The notes beneath the pieces are model-generated. The model searched no databases. It was given only the letters and a program-made list of their open reading frames with translations, and was not told where the DNA came from. DNA of 64,000 nucleotides from Haliclona indistincta (taxonomy: Eukaryota > Porifera > Demospongiae > Haplosclerida > Chalinidae), in assembly GCA_964017065.1 (NCBI GenBank), contig OZ024783.1, forward strand, positions 14,949,820 through 15,013,819, read 5' to 3'. The position numbers were made by a program, and so were the translations under genes. Numbering within the stretch: the stretch's first letter is position 1; each line of letters starts with the position of its first letter. Of the stretch, positions 10,826 to 23,639 are shown one piece after another.

Positions 10826-11681
10826 GTGCATGAGGGTTGCTATTGGACGGTGTACAAGAGTGCTAGAGACCAAGAACTGTTATTGTGGCGTCTCGGAGGC
10901 CCCGCCCACTTCCACATTACGCCTTGAAAACGATGCAGAGGAGCTGTTGCGGCCTCGAAGAGTGTTCAAATCATGACAGCACGATGCTGTGCATTCTTGA
11001 CAACAAAACTGTATCGTGTGCATCGAATGTAACTCGAATATAAAGTAGTTTATAAGCAATTCGTAGGCTCCACCCCTAATTTTTTTAGCGTTTTATTTTT
11101 TCCAGCAAAAACGAAAGACTTGGCGCTTCTATATCTATCCGTTCTATGTCCGTACCAAGCAACTCTACACACTGAGTCGCCATCCCGCTGAATCTGTGAC
11201 AGTCGATTTTTTCATTGCGGACCCTACATTAGGGCGTGTCAATCGACAGAGTGGTTATTCGCGATCGCGTACCGTGCATGCAACTAGAAAGCTAGCCGTA
11301 TTACTGCAGTCTTCTACACTAGTATTTACTGTAACAGCGAATTTTGGAGTAGAAAGTAGCCAGTATAGTAATTTTCTGAAGACTTCAAGCGGACTGTTGG
11401 GTAGCTTGGGCGGTTCGTCCGAACCCACCGACTCCCCTGACTATGGGCTTGTGACTCACTCAACCAAACTAAACAACTTTATATCAAAGCTGTTATAATT
11501 ATAATTTATTAATTACTGATCCAACATTGCAACTATTATCTAATGCAAGAACATCTACAGTTCACTACCAACAGCAAGAATAACTAGTGTTCTACTGATG
11601 TAAAGTATAAACTATTGTCATTCACTCACTAACTGATCATGAGTGATACTATGAAAGAATGTCCATTTCCGTGTGGGGTTC

Positions 11682-14600
11682 TTAAGAGAAGAATTTCTTC
11701 AGTCCATGAATTATTTGTTCTCCAATTTTCTTGATAAAGGAGAGTATGTTTTTCAGGTTAATGTCGAGACTGAATTTCTTCAGGTGGTTGAAGATGCTGA
11801 CCAATACAGAGACTCGAAAGTGTCCAGTTGCTGCTGTGCTTAGAGCTACATCAAATGCTAGCTCACGTATATCAAATATTCCACCTAGACCAAAGCTCAC
11901 TATAGCATTAAGAGCTGCTACTCCAGCTTTAAATAATATTTTCACTCCTTCAAGTATGTGGATGACAAGATCCAATGATTTCTTGCTTAACCTAACAACA
12001 TGCTGAGCTACACGAAGCACCAGGACGACTACATCGAGGATGTGCTTGCTCTTCTCCACAAGGAATCGAGCCACTCTGAGACCAGCCAAAGCTATGGCTC
12101 GCAAAGCATAACAAAGACCATTTTGAATCACACAGATCGGGTCAGTTATTCTATGACAGCAATGATTCCATACTGGTCGATGGATAAAACATCGTCTTCT
12201 TCCCCAAATATGCCAATGTTTCCAGCACACCCATCCTCCAATACATCCAATACACACTGTGGAATACATGGAATAATCTTTTTGCTTATTTTAACCGTTA
12301 TGAAAAGTTTACCATTGTATAATGTGACGATGTACTCCCTATTTACAAGCCACCACCATGGCATACATGTCCCTTGCACACTGCCTTCAGTGTACTTTTA
12401 CAGCTCAATGTGACAGTAACCCACATAGTTGTAAATTGCATCTTGTGTAAAAATGCTTATAACTGCTCAAAAAGTAACAGTTTTACAATTAATTGCTGTA
12501 TAGGACTCTACCATGAAGCTTTGTCAATGTAATTTATGGCTCAGCTTTTAGCAGAATGCACATCAGAAGGGGACTGTTAGATAAGGCCCACTATAGTATT
12601 GGCGTCAGTGACAACAAGAGTATGTATCTGTACTATAATATAATACGGGCTGTCATGGGGTATATAAAATGCCCATACTAACATGGAAAAAACGAACAAA
12701 AGCATGTAGTTAGAAGACTTACTTACTTTATTATTAATTTGATCTTACCTGAACCACACCTTCTAATTCTGCACAAGTTTCGTACTTTTTGCTCCCATCT
12801 TCTCAGTGTGTTTGCAGCACGATCAAATGCACCTTTACCACTATTTACTCTGTTCTCAGCATCTTTCAATTTGCCAATTGCTCTGTCAAAGTGAACCTTC
12901 TGAGCGTTTACTTTACTCTTTGCATGGTCAATGGCTTTTGTGGCAGCATCTGAAGCAGATCGAAGAGCATTCTGTATTTTTTTGCGAATGACTGCAAAGA
13001 AGTCGTTCTTTAAGACACCACGTACTCGGAATCCTGCCTTGCGAATGTCACCATAGCTGGCAGTGATGTGGAGACTAGCCTGGAACAGGTGTAAGAATCT
13101 TCCTCTTACTCTGTACTCATATTGTGTGTTAGTAATCCTCAGCATAGCCTCTGCTTGGATACCCAGTACATACACAAACCCACTGGCATGAATATCTACC
13201 TTAGGTTTAGGCAGTACTGCTACATTAACCTTGAGGAATGGACCACGTGATGTATCAGTACTAGAGGCATACATTTTTACCATTCCTCCTGCAATTCGTA
13301 ATGGAGATAGAGCAACTTTCATATTGACACCTTTTGGCAAAGCAATGGTTACGTCCACATGAGCCTCGAGTCCAAGAATGTTAATAGTTCCCTTAAGTCT
13401 AAACCCTGGTGGAATACTGATGCCAAATCTATGGAGCACTTTACCAGTGGGAGAGAATGAGGACAAGAATCCATGAGGGAAACCACTGTCAGCCAAGGGA
13501 CGGGGGAGTGTGAATTTGATGCAGAACGCTTTGAGTAGAGTTCCCATTGTGACTCTGCTCTTTAATTGTACATGGTAGAAGTTATTGCGTGGCATGAGCT
13601 GGTCCACTCCAAAATATCCTCCAGCAATGATTGGGTGTGTTCCGCAGGCAGGATCACCAATCCTAATCTGTCCTCCTATCTCCAATGCTCCTACTAGAGT
13701 AACTGTTGGTTGTATTGCAATGAGAAGATGAAGATTACAGATACTGAGCCACTTGGCACCAAATGCTTTCTTCCAGCATCCGTGCATACTGCCCTCGAGC
13801 ACAACTCCTCGTGTGCCAACTCGTAGTCCAGCATACAATGTTATACCTACTCTACTGAGATGAATAGTTCCCTCTATTCCAACAGTGCTTTTAGTTCCAA
13901 CCTTTACCACTAGAGCTGCTCTCTGTAACATGACTCCTGCTCCTAGTCTAACATCTGATACTCCAGCAGACAGTGAGAACGATTGGGAGTTTTCAATTGT
14001 TGCTTGAAGAGAAAATTTGGCATTTTTACCGAGAACCTTTGTAGCAACTGCACAGAACTTGTCTCGAGCACAGTTTTTTGGCCATTTAAGAAAAGCAATA
14101 ATTGATAATCCCTTGACGATTTTAATATTCTTCAACTTGCTGCCATATAGATGGACTCCAGGTAAAGAGACTGGAGAGATCAGTAGACTGGTGTCCAGCT
14201 CTTGGTTCAGAATGGCAATCTTTCGAAGATCCTTGCGAGTTACTTTGTGGATGAGAGTTGCCAGACTCACTTTACCAAACTGGAAGCCTTGTACAATTTT
14301 AGTCTTTCCACTTTGTCTAATGATTATTGAGCTCATGTGGACTGTCTTGTATCCACCAATGACTGGTATGCCTGACAAGTGTAGCTGTACCTTCTTAGTA
14401 CCAAGAGGAAGCGCCAGTTTAGCATCATGAATTCTGAATTGAATGAAGCTTTTCAGGAAGCCATGCAGTGATTCAGGCAAGACTGCTGCTGAGAATTTGT
14501 GGATAATATCAGATATGGGAATCGTCTTGAAGGAAGCTCTGAGAACATACTTTTTTGTTAAAGGATCACGAGATATTGCAATATTATAATCGCTCTTGCC

Positions 14601-15901
14601 CATTTGAATGGCACCATTAAAATGAAGGTGCAATTTTTTAGGCCGTTTGAGAACTGTATTGATACTCAGTGAAGGCTTGATTATTGTGAGATAGCCATTG
14701 AAGTAACGGAGGGTGCCTGGAAATTGAATGTCTATGGTTAATTCTCGAGTACTTGTATCGAGTGAAAAAAAGTCTATTTGAAATCTGAAGATGTCTCTTA
14801 CACCCGGAGGCAAGGGAAGAGAACGGATGTTGACTCCAGGGATAGCTGATAGCAGAGCGCCAATAGAGAGACGACCATTGTTAACCACTTCAAATGACAA
14901 GTAGCTCTTGTAGTAGTACATCTTTAGTGGTATGGCATTGCCTCCTAGTGATAGATCATAAAATGTTTGAAGTCCTTTGGGTATTGTGACGAGAGTGTTT
15001 TTAAGAAGACCTTCCTTACAAAATACAGTTGGTAGTAGAGAGCTGGTGATACGATTAGAGGATATGGTAACACCTAGCCTAGGGATAGTTAGAGACCCAA
15101 AGAATGGCACACTTGAAATATCCACTTCAATGGCCTTTTTGATAAGTTTGGATAGTTTGAAAGGACCAAATTCGGCAGCAAAGGCACCAGTGAACTTGCC
15201 AGCCTTCACTGGTTTCTGAAAGATAGCATGGACCCTGTTGTTACCAATGGATCCACTGACCAGTACAGTAGCTATTCCTCCCTTGATAAGATCAATCTGT
15301 GCTGTGACTGATATATCAGACAATGATACAGACGGTAGAGGGATTGGTACATATGATCCGGTGAGACTGTCCAGCTCATTCTCAAGGTCAATGGTTAGTT
15401 TCTTTCTTGAAGCACCTCTTAGCAACACCATCCTAGTATTGGCATCATATCGTGCTTGAATATTGGCCACAATGTTTCCAATAGCCCATTGCCCTGTTAC
15501 ACCTGCTATTGCAATTCTGCCATCTTTATTGTGGCCTAAGCGGAGGGAGAATACTGCATCCCTGAAGGTGATTACGTTCGGAACAAGTCTAAATTTTAGT
15601 GGAACAGAGTAGAGATCAATATGATATTTGGATGGGCTGCAGTTAATGCCAATTTTCCGTATTGGCACATTTAGTGGTGATAATGTAGCAGTTTGACGAA
15701 GTTGGAGAAAGTCAAGCAGTTGAATCTTTACTCCGGGCTTGACATTACCGATTAGTGTGGAACATTTTAATGCTGCAGTAGAAATAATAATGAGTGACAG
15801 CACGCACAATAAAATGCATCCATGTTTCTTGCCTTGCTCACTGGAGTCCATTAGCTGTTCATGTACCATTGTGTTGCCGTTTAAGTCTTGAATCACACTC
15901 C
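11682..15901 (-). CDS. Very large beta-rich protein with helical C-terminus, unrecognised family
   Basis: Two exons are clear: 15901-12749 and 12256-11682, joined by GTAAGA and CCACAG sites in matching phase. If translation starts at the in-frame ATG of MVHEQLMDSSEQGKKHG, a hydrophobic stretch (CILLCVLSLIIISTAAL) follows and would act as a signal peptide or anchor. About 850 residues of repeating beta-strand-like segments follow, with recurrent Gly-rich turns and motifs such as LPGVHL, IPPGFRLKG and LGLEAHVDV. This suggests tandem copies of one domain. Then come a charged helical stretch (about 100 residues), a Cys/Trp-rich patch (CIGCIGGWVCWKHW) and amphipathic helices to the stop. The exon acceptor at 15902 is in phase with exons further upstream, so this may be the distal part of one gene with the nuclease. 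I do not recognise the family and assign no function. Confidence 0.75.
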
Positions 15902-16025
15902 CTGTGTTGATTTATATAATAGTAAGTGCATTGAAAGTACACAGACATACAGTTCTTATACGTACCTTAAGAGGCTGGTACCATCTCTATACTTTAGTTA
16001 TAAATTATTAAAGTGAATTACTTAC

Positions 16026-17027
16026 TTGACTTTTTCCTGCAGCCAACACTAAATGATTCCATTCCAAGATCCAATACATTCTTGCTGTCTTTTATACAAC
16101 CACGAGAAACATTCAGTTTGCCCATGCTGCTCAGACGATAAAGCGTATCTTTGCTTTTTTGACAAGATGCACTGTAAGCTTGCAGTTTTAGATGAGCTGC
16201 TTTTAGCTGGGTAAGAGAAAGAAAATGCAAATACTATTGCTTTCTTGCACAGAAGAGATCAAGTTTTATGCCTATAGTAATGTGAATTATCAAGGACAAT
16301 GAAGGGCATCAATGAATACATCTAAAATTAATTATCAGTGAGTTTCAGTCGTGAGTCAGTGCACTGAGAATGTGAATTTGACAAATTGTCCAACCATGAA
16401 TACATAATCAATCTTTTGTTTACTCAATAGAATGTCTTTGCTTTATATGCATGCTCAATAGCTTAACTTTTGCCTGCAGTACATGCAGACACAGCTGTGG
16501 TTGTTAGGTGGTATTAGAATTTTTTTGGTAACCACACACTGCATGCCCAGTGGGTATGCCGCTGACTTTACCAAAGCTTCTGCAATCCTGGCTGCAACAA
16601 CGTACGCTGTGCAGCAAAACACATGAATGCACGTGTTAGACCATTATAACAAGTGAAATGTGTTTTCTTGGCATCCCATTGAAGCCACAGGACACCAATA
16701 GAAAGTAATATTGAAAGTCAAAATTAATGTTTAGCAAAGATAGTTCAATTTACAGATAAAAGTGTTTGAATCATTTGCTGTATTAGTGTTACTACATAAT
16801 AGTAAAGTTCAGTTTAAAATTACCTTGTCAAGTGCTGATAGAAATGGTCCAGTTCCTTTACACAACTCAGATTTGCTGATTTCAAATTTTATTTTTGTTT
16901 TGGACTTGACATAATCTTCAACTTGAGTGACTGTTGATATGGCTGTGCTCTTGTATTTATATTCCTTTTTGAAAAATTTCATTGTGAAACTCAAGCTTCC
17001 TTCCGTTGATCCCCAATCAGTTTGTGG
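16026..17027 (-). CDS. Linking exons between nuclease and large beta-rich protein
   Basis: Two likely exons: 17027-16824 (from PQTDWGSTEG to LSALDK) and 16206-16026 (LKAAHLKLQAYSASCQKSKD to GCRKKS). Both have AG and GT borders. Phases agree upstream with the nuclease exon ending at 17712 and downstream with the exon starting at 15901. They encode a lysine-rich, mostly helical segment with several cysteines. No plausible start codon with a signal peptide precedes them, which favours their being internal exons. They could equally be 5' exons of the downstream gene only. Confidence 0.55.
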
Positions 17028-17101
17028 CTATAGTTATAGTTATTTTGAAATCAGCAAAATAAATTATTATGCATAATACACAAAATGAGAACAAAAATTC
17101 A

Positions 17102-20100
17102 TTAATCAAATTGGCATTGCCCCGTTGGATAGCAATTTAGAGGCGTTGGATGAGATAATAATGTTGATTTGGGATCACCAGAATGTTGATAGAGTCTTTT
17201 ACCAAGAGATTTAACAAAAGAGAGAGTCTTGGACCCGAAAGCACCAGTGCATGGTTTCAATAGCAACGGGAAAAAAATAGAAATTATTAATTTTATACTG
17301 GATTTTTATGTTATTAGAACACATGAATTTATGTGTCAACTTGTAAAAAGGAATGAACATCAATTTTGATTGGAACATAATTATGAAAATTAATTAATAG
17401 GATCATCATCCAGGCAGTTCTTCTATCAAACTTTGTGCATCTCGTGTATAAGCACATAATTATATAGGTTGGTTTGCGATGCGTCTGCTGCATTGCTGAT
17501 TCGAATTGTATTGCAACGCAATGTGACTGATATAACACAAATTCTATGTAATTATATATCTGCGCTGCATTGACACAAAATAGTGCAAACCACCGTGTCA
17601 CATTGTACGTATGTATAGACCATCCTAATTTTCTTCTTGTGAAATTATACCAATAAAAAATTTGTCTATGATTCTATAATGTAAACAAGAGTAGTTGCTA
17701 TACGTACTTACTTTAACTGTATTCTGGTGTTTTGTGTGGATGTACTCGGCATGGAGTTTTTCTTTATCACACCAAACAAGAACTTTGTACATAGCTGCTG
17801 GCACGACAACTTTGCTACTTCCGATTGTAGCAGACTTTGCTGTTGACCCAGTGATCACAAATAGAGGGCTTTTAATCTTCATTGCTTTAATTCTAGTATA
17901 TTCTTCCCATGCACTCCAAGGGTCTACAGGGCAATAGTAAATATACAATAGTAAATAGACTCTACAGGGCAATAGTAAATAGACTTTGCTGTTGACCCAG
18001 TGATCACAAATAGAGCGCTTTTAATCTTCATTGCTTTAATTCTAGTATAGTCTTCCCATGCACTCCAAGGGTCTACAGGGCAATAGTCTACAGGGCAATA
18101 GTAATTATAAGATTCTTCATTGCTGTTCTAAAATGGTTGACAAAACTATCGTTTTTAATTGTTTATCTATTCTCATAAGACCATAGAACAGGAAATTAAA
18201 TTTTCTTGCTTTTTGCACATTATTTTATTAAGATGCATAATAATATAATATTATTATTATTAATATTTACACAAAAATCATTCAGTCAAGAGGATGTGAC
18301 GATTATTGTATCCCATGCAGGTAACCAATTTCTATGTGTGTATCAGTTTTGCAGACACACTTGGATATCTTTTAGTGACTGGTTAAAAAGTTATCACATA
18401 ATTATGTGATGACTTATCTTGCCCCTGGAAACCAGAATCCAGCTAAAAATAGGCTGGGTATACTTGAGCCTACTGGCAGGGCTGACCATGCAGTACCACA
18501 GAAGTGGTTGTTATTGAAGCTGCCTTAGCTGCTTAATATCAATGGGTATACAGTAGCATAAAGTAAATTGAATAACCCCTAAGGAGACGCTCAGGCTCGG
18601 AGGTTATAACACATTCAACTTGTGTATTTCCTATACACCAGAATAACCTATACTTTTAGCATTTATATGCAGTAGAAGAGCTATTGTAAACAAAAAAATT
18701 ATTTACCTTTGGCTTAAAACCTCTTTAATTTTAATATCATTATTTTTAATATCATTATTTTTGTCATGAATTTTGTGGCATCAAAAGCTGCTATACTTAT
18801 GTACACAACAGACAGATAAAGTATGCACTTGAAGAGACTCAGATTCATGCATGCCAGCAGTTACACATGTTTTATGTGGAAAGAATAATAATAACTAATA
18901 ATGCCATTATGTTATGGTTTAGTGCAAAGTATAAGCTACTTACGTTGATTGTGAGCACTGTACTGAGGCACCATGTTAGATAACTGAAAGGTGTTTCTTG
19001 CTGCTACTTCATCTGTCATATCAGCTACAGTATACAAATAAAAATAATAGTATTATAATAGCATAATAGCATTATAATAATAATTGTAGTGTTGTCCAGT
19101 TGAAGGGCCTATTCGTGAGAATGTCAGCAAAAATTGTTTATTTTGACTATTAATTTTGTTCAGATTTGGAACAATGACATTTTATTTTTAGCATGTGTCT
19201 CCTAAATTAATTCTAGGCATCGTACTGTGCCTAAAATTAATTTTGGCTGTCCTAAGCAGTCTTACTCTTGCCTAAATTTAGGTGGCCTATAAAATTGATC
19301 TACATTTAAAAGTAGAGACAGAGATTATATTTTTTGTAAAATAATTTAGGTGGTCAAAGTCATAATTTATTCAATTTTTGGCACATGCTAAAACTATCGT
19401 TTCAAATCTGCAAAAAAATACAGTATTAACCCTTTAAGCTCCAATGATGCCTATATAGGCATCATTATTGACTCCGTGTACCTACTTTACTAGACGTCAT
19501 AAATAGTGTGAAAAGTGCTTTCGTAGAAAGGTCAAACTAAGCCTATTTGCAAAAGACGACTTTACCTGAAAACCCACTGTTTTCGGCGTGCCCTTTCCAC
19601 TGAAACATACCGAACAGGGAGAATTTTAACCCTTTTGTTACCCTTAATAACCCTTAATAGCAATTTGAAAAATTGACTTGCTCTAAACTGACAGTTTGTC
19701 TTGCAAATTTCTACAACATGCAGTACTCTAGCTGTTCCAAACTAGCACTGTTTTCTCCTGGCATGTCAAAGTTTACGACCATGTACTAAACTTCGAGTTG
19801 GCCACTCCCACTTCTAAACTAAAGCCTCTTAATAGCAATTATTATTAGTAGTTGGCACATTGAATACACTGTATAATTATGATAAAGGCCTATTTGCTGT
19901 ATTACCGTATGGTGTTATATGGCCTCTGTCAAATCCTGATTTTTTGTAGTCATTGAGGATTGCCTTAGTATCAGTGCTCAGTCGTGGATCTTCTCTAAAG
20001 TAAATTAACTTGTTCCTATTTGGCAATTTCTGAGTAAAATATAAAGATCATTAATTTTTTATTAGTTTTTAATGCACTCTACTGACCTTTGTAGCTAAGA

Positions 20101-20579
20101 GAGAGCCATTCAGCCGCTCAGCAGTAAAAACTGGTGTTTTTCTGCTTTTACTATACCAATTCACAAACCCATCTTGATACAGTAGTATAATATCTTTGTT
20201 GGTGTCTGGATTAAGATTGTGTTCAAAGGGCATATGTTTGTCTCTCATACTCTTGTGATCTGCAAAAATTAATAATTAAAAAGTACATAAATTATTGTGC
20301 CTAGACTAAGTGTAAATTCTTACATTTGGTATCATTCTGAAGTTCTTCGAGGCGTTCATTTGCTAGTTTTTTAGGCTATAGAAAATATTTGTTACAGTTT
20401 TATCAAAAAATTTAACTCACATTTGACTTCGTAGTAGTAGTAGTGTCTGAATATTCAGTGGCATATTGCTTGTAGAAGTGCAGCAACTTCTCTCTCTCTA
20501 TAGTAAGTCCTCCATCATGGTGGCGCGCACTAGCAGCACACACTACCAGTACTACTACTAGTGCTAGCAGACGATACAT
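17102..20579 (-). CDS. Secreted DNA/RNA non-specific endonuclease (DRGH family)
   Basis: Exons: 20579-20421, 20375-20324, 20259-20087, 20029-19906, 19024-18944 and 17923-17712, all GT-AG and in phase, giving 267 residues. A signal peptide opens the protein (MYRLLALVVVLVVCAASA). The nuclease fold follows: LLYQDGFVNWYSKSRKTPVF, then FDRGHITPY with the catalytic DRGH histidine, then ARNTFQLSNMVPQ with the metal-binding Asn, then SPLFVITGS and VPAAMYKVLVW. This is the order in NUC/EXOG/ENDOD1-type enzymes, which cut DNA and RNA with a divalent metal. A secreted enzyme would degrade food or foreign nucleic acid. The 3' end is ambiguous. A terminal exon 17227-17102 (TLSFVKSLGKRLYQ to CQFD, stop) gives 308 residues, the usual size for the family. 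Alternatively the donor at 17712 also fits the exon at 17027, which leads into the large protein downstream. Confidence 0.82.
17981..18085 (-). repeat. Partial tandem copy of nuclease exon 6
   Basis: About 105 bp repeats 17829-17937, covering the acceptor and the first part of the exon that starts at 17923. It differs by few substitutions, so it is recent. Short GTCTACAGGGCAATAG units are further repeated around it. It could be an alternative first half of the exon but has no donor of its own. Confidence 0.75.
19434..19845. repeat. Copy of TTAA-flanked repeat family (piggyBac-like MITE)
   Basis: Starts ATTAACCCTTTAAGCTCC and shares GACGTCATAAATAGTGTG and GAGTTGGCCACTCCCACTTC with the copy at 24 kb. 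It lies in the intron between nuclease exons 4 and 5. Confidence 0.65.
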
Positions 20580-20925
20580 TGCAGCTACTGAGCTACAGAT
20601 GATTGCTGCAACTCTGCTATTATTATAGCTAAAAATGTCAACAGATAATCATGTATATTGTTTATAGTGAAACTGCATTTCGTTTACATTGCTGTCATTA
20701 AAAAATCAAACGATTGATTTGAAATGTTTAGATGATCGACAATGAATAATTCTCTCTCACTTCCTCATTCTGCACTACACATCACTAGACTAGCTATAGA
20801 CAGTTGCTTCACTCATTTTCTATACGAGATCAATTATTATTATCAGACGTCATAAAACTGGTCATTGCAGTAAACAAACTTTTATTCAATAGTTAGCTGT
20901 ACTATCAATGAGTAAGCGTTACACT

Positions 20926-23146
20926 CTATAGTACTCTCTGTAGTCCACAGTGCTGAACTGCAAGCTTTGCCTTTATCAATCCAGTGAGTGATGGTGGCTG
21001 CAGTATCACCTTATCCCTAGCTAACACAGCTAGCTCCTCAGCACCGTCTCTCAGCTCTTGACTCGGCATGACCCATGGAGCACAAGTCAGATAGTCTAGG
21101 AGCCCCTCGTGCTCAAACACGCTTTCAGCATTGTCCGTCAGACAGAGATAATTGGTACGCAACAGAGGTTGCAGAGAGTCTGTCCAGGAGTTGGGTATTG
21201 TTGTAGCGACATAGCTTCTGGTAAGTACAGCAGCTGTATGAATGGTATAAATGTTGTCCAGTAGTATTGCTTCTCGTGCATCTTGTCATCGATTGTCATG
21301 TGTTCGACTGTGTCCAGGTAGGAGGTCATGAATGAGTTGACCTTTGTGAGGAGTGGTTCACTGATATGACGCAGCAACCACTGAGAGTAGATCAGCTGAG
21401 CAAAGAAGACTACACCAAAGAATCTGAGGAAATAAAACAACAATGATAATTATTCAGACATTTTTATTGGTATAAAAACTGTTTGATTCAAAATGATGTT
21501 GGGTTGACACTTGGTATAAAGGGTTAAACATAGCTTATTGGGATGTCTAAAGGGTTGAACATTGCTTATTGGGATGTCTAAAGGGTTAAACACTTATTTG
21601 GATGTCTAAAGGGTTAAACATAGCTTATTGGGATTTCTAAAGGGTTAAACATAGCTTATTGGGATGTCTAAAGGGTTAAACATAGCTTATTCGGATGTCT
21701 TGAATAATTACACAATGAACCACCATGAAACAAGTGCAATGCTTACGTAGAGCTTATCCTTCATGCACAATGCTCAGTCTCTGTTGTCTTTATTCACACG
21801 ATGGGATGATCAGAGACTGAAGCATGAAGGTGACACAAGTCAGCATTTAAGGAAGACAAATGTCTATTATCTACAAAGTAACTCATTGAACTCACTCTAC
21901 TAATAGTCTATTAGTCTGTCTCTCGGCTACACTGGTGTTGTCCGGCACTTTGTGTATCCTCTCACAGATCTCCAGTAGACTGGACACTATGGAGTCCCTG
22001 CAGAGGTACTGGTGCGTCTCCATTGAGAAGGATAGACACATGATGGCACACATTATTGATCGAGCACACCGGTAGGTATAGGTTAATGACAGCATAGCAT
22101 CGATCATGTGATCAACGACATGAGGTGTGGAGGCTATCCTGAGACGACACTCGGGAACTTCAGCTAGGCTAGAGATAGTGAACGAGAGAGAGGAGGAGGA
22201 GGGAGGGAGGAGAATGAAGGGAGAGAGAGAGGTAAAGGAAGAGATATAAAGGAAGGAAGAGATAGGAAGAGAGTGAGAGGAAGGAAGGGAGTGAGTGAGT
22301 GGATATCGGGAACAAAGTGACATAGAAGGAAGATAAAGAGGCATATTCAACATAAGTATAAGCAGCTTTTATGTAGCTAGGTGTGGTCAGTGTCAAATCA
22401 GATATCACTCCACGTGTTCAGACATCATAGTATTATGATGTGTAGAATTTCATATCTTTTAATGCACAAGTAACAGTTGGTATTGCATCTAACTATGTCA
22501 CTACTACTAGAACGTTATGAAAAGGTCAGGACCTAAAGCAACTCTTCTACTATTAGTACAATGCTGACTAGAAACAACAAGTAACTGGTGTGGGTGCACA
22601 TGGGTGCGTGGAGAGAGAGAGAGTGTGTGTGTGTGTGTGTGAGTGGGTGAGTTGACACTCACTTTCCAATAACGGCCAGTGCTGAGGACACTGTCTCAGC
22701 TAGCACATAGAGACTCTGGTTCTCTGAGATGGTACTGTCTGCAGTCAGCTTTCTATTATCTATCTATCAAACTATTATTATAATTGCAGACATGCATGTT
22801 TTCAGTATGTAGTCTCAACTTGCTCGGAAATCAATAATACACCCATGCAGTTAGAACATTAAAATACTCAAAATTGTGCATCCTTGAAACCATGTCAGCA
22901 GTGCCAATTTCAAAATATTTATATTTGTGTTGCTTTAGCAACATGATTGAGCTTTTGTCAATCAATATTATTGTGTAACAAAATTCAGTGAAGAATTAAT
23001 ACCTGTGATTTATAATGAAGTGAGGGATCAATTTCACACCAAAAACATGTAGCTATTAGCATTTCATAATAATAATTAAATTTTCGTCTCACTATCATTG
23101 ATTGATTTAGCACATACACCAATGCAGTGAACATAGTTTGGTCATC
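20926..23146 (-). CDS. Unrecognised helical protein, 3' part, with an apparent frameshift in the last exon
   Basis: Four exons join in phase: 23146-23003 (DDQTMFTALVYVLNQSM...), 22748-22663 (LTADSTISENQSLYVLAETV...), 22168-21896 (LAEVPECRLRIASTPHVVDH... to RLLVE) and 21423 onward (FFGVVFFAQLIYSQWLLRHI...). The product is predicted to be almost all alpha-helical, like ARM/HEAT-type repeats, but I cannot name it. In the last exon the frame entering from the splice runs to a stop at 21138. A second frame is open from 21285 to the stop at 20926 and reads as equally natural protein (RTNYLCLTDNAESVFEHEGL). No intron of reasonable size lies between them, so a one- or two-base frameshift between about 21285 and 21140 is likely, either a sequence error or a genuine lesion. 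The 5' end of the gene was not found. Confidence 0.6.
21500..21710. repeat. Tandem repeat, about 31 bp unit
   Basis: Five to six copies of a unit containing GGGATGTCTAAAGGGTTAAA and CATAGCTTATT. It lies in the intron upstream of the last exon of the helical protein gene. Confidence 0.85.
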
Positions 23147-23639
23147 CTAGTATAGAGACAGTATAGTATAATTGGCTGTTAAATACTTAAAATACTACTT
23201 ATTACAAATCAGCAGGAATTGCCTCACAAAACTCAAAGACATGTGACCAGGCAGTGTTTATTGTGCTAACTATACTACAAACATAAATTTTTACTTGAAA
23301 ACTATCTGAACAGCTATTTGTTACCACTTATTCATAGAGGTCTGTGAATAAAGTTTGTTTCCTGATACTCCTAGAGATGTAACCATTAATAGGCATTTTA
23401 ATGAGGTAAAATTTATACACTATCCATAGACAGAGCAACATCAAGTGTAAAGCCGATGATACACTACACAACTTTGTTGCCTGCAACAAATGTTGCGCGC
23501 AACATTGTTGCCTGGAATAGAACGGTGTTCTATTCGTGCAACAAAGTTGCTTCGAATTCGTATGACACACTATAGTGGCTGACTATAGCAGTTTAGCTAG
23601 TTGCTATATATTGACCGACACCTGACATGCATTGACAAC

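Larger units (their letters stand above)
9607..11227. mobile_element. Large palindromic element, 381 bp inverted arms
   Basis: 9607-9987 and 10847-11227 are near-identical inverted copies (left starts GTAGGGTCCGCAATG, right ends CATTGCGGACCCTAC). They flank an 859 bp core. The core holds a tRNA-like segment (10168-10245), a short tandem repeat containing GGCCGAAGGCCCGG (10370-10500), TTTAGGG-like runs near 10540, and a separate 78 bp hairpin (10654-10825). No transposase reading frame is visible. Parts of the core recur inside the element at 35.3-36.9 kb, so the two share components. Confidence 0.8.
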
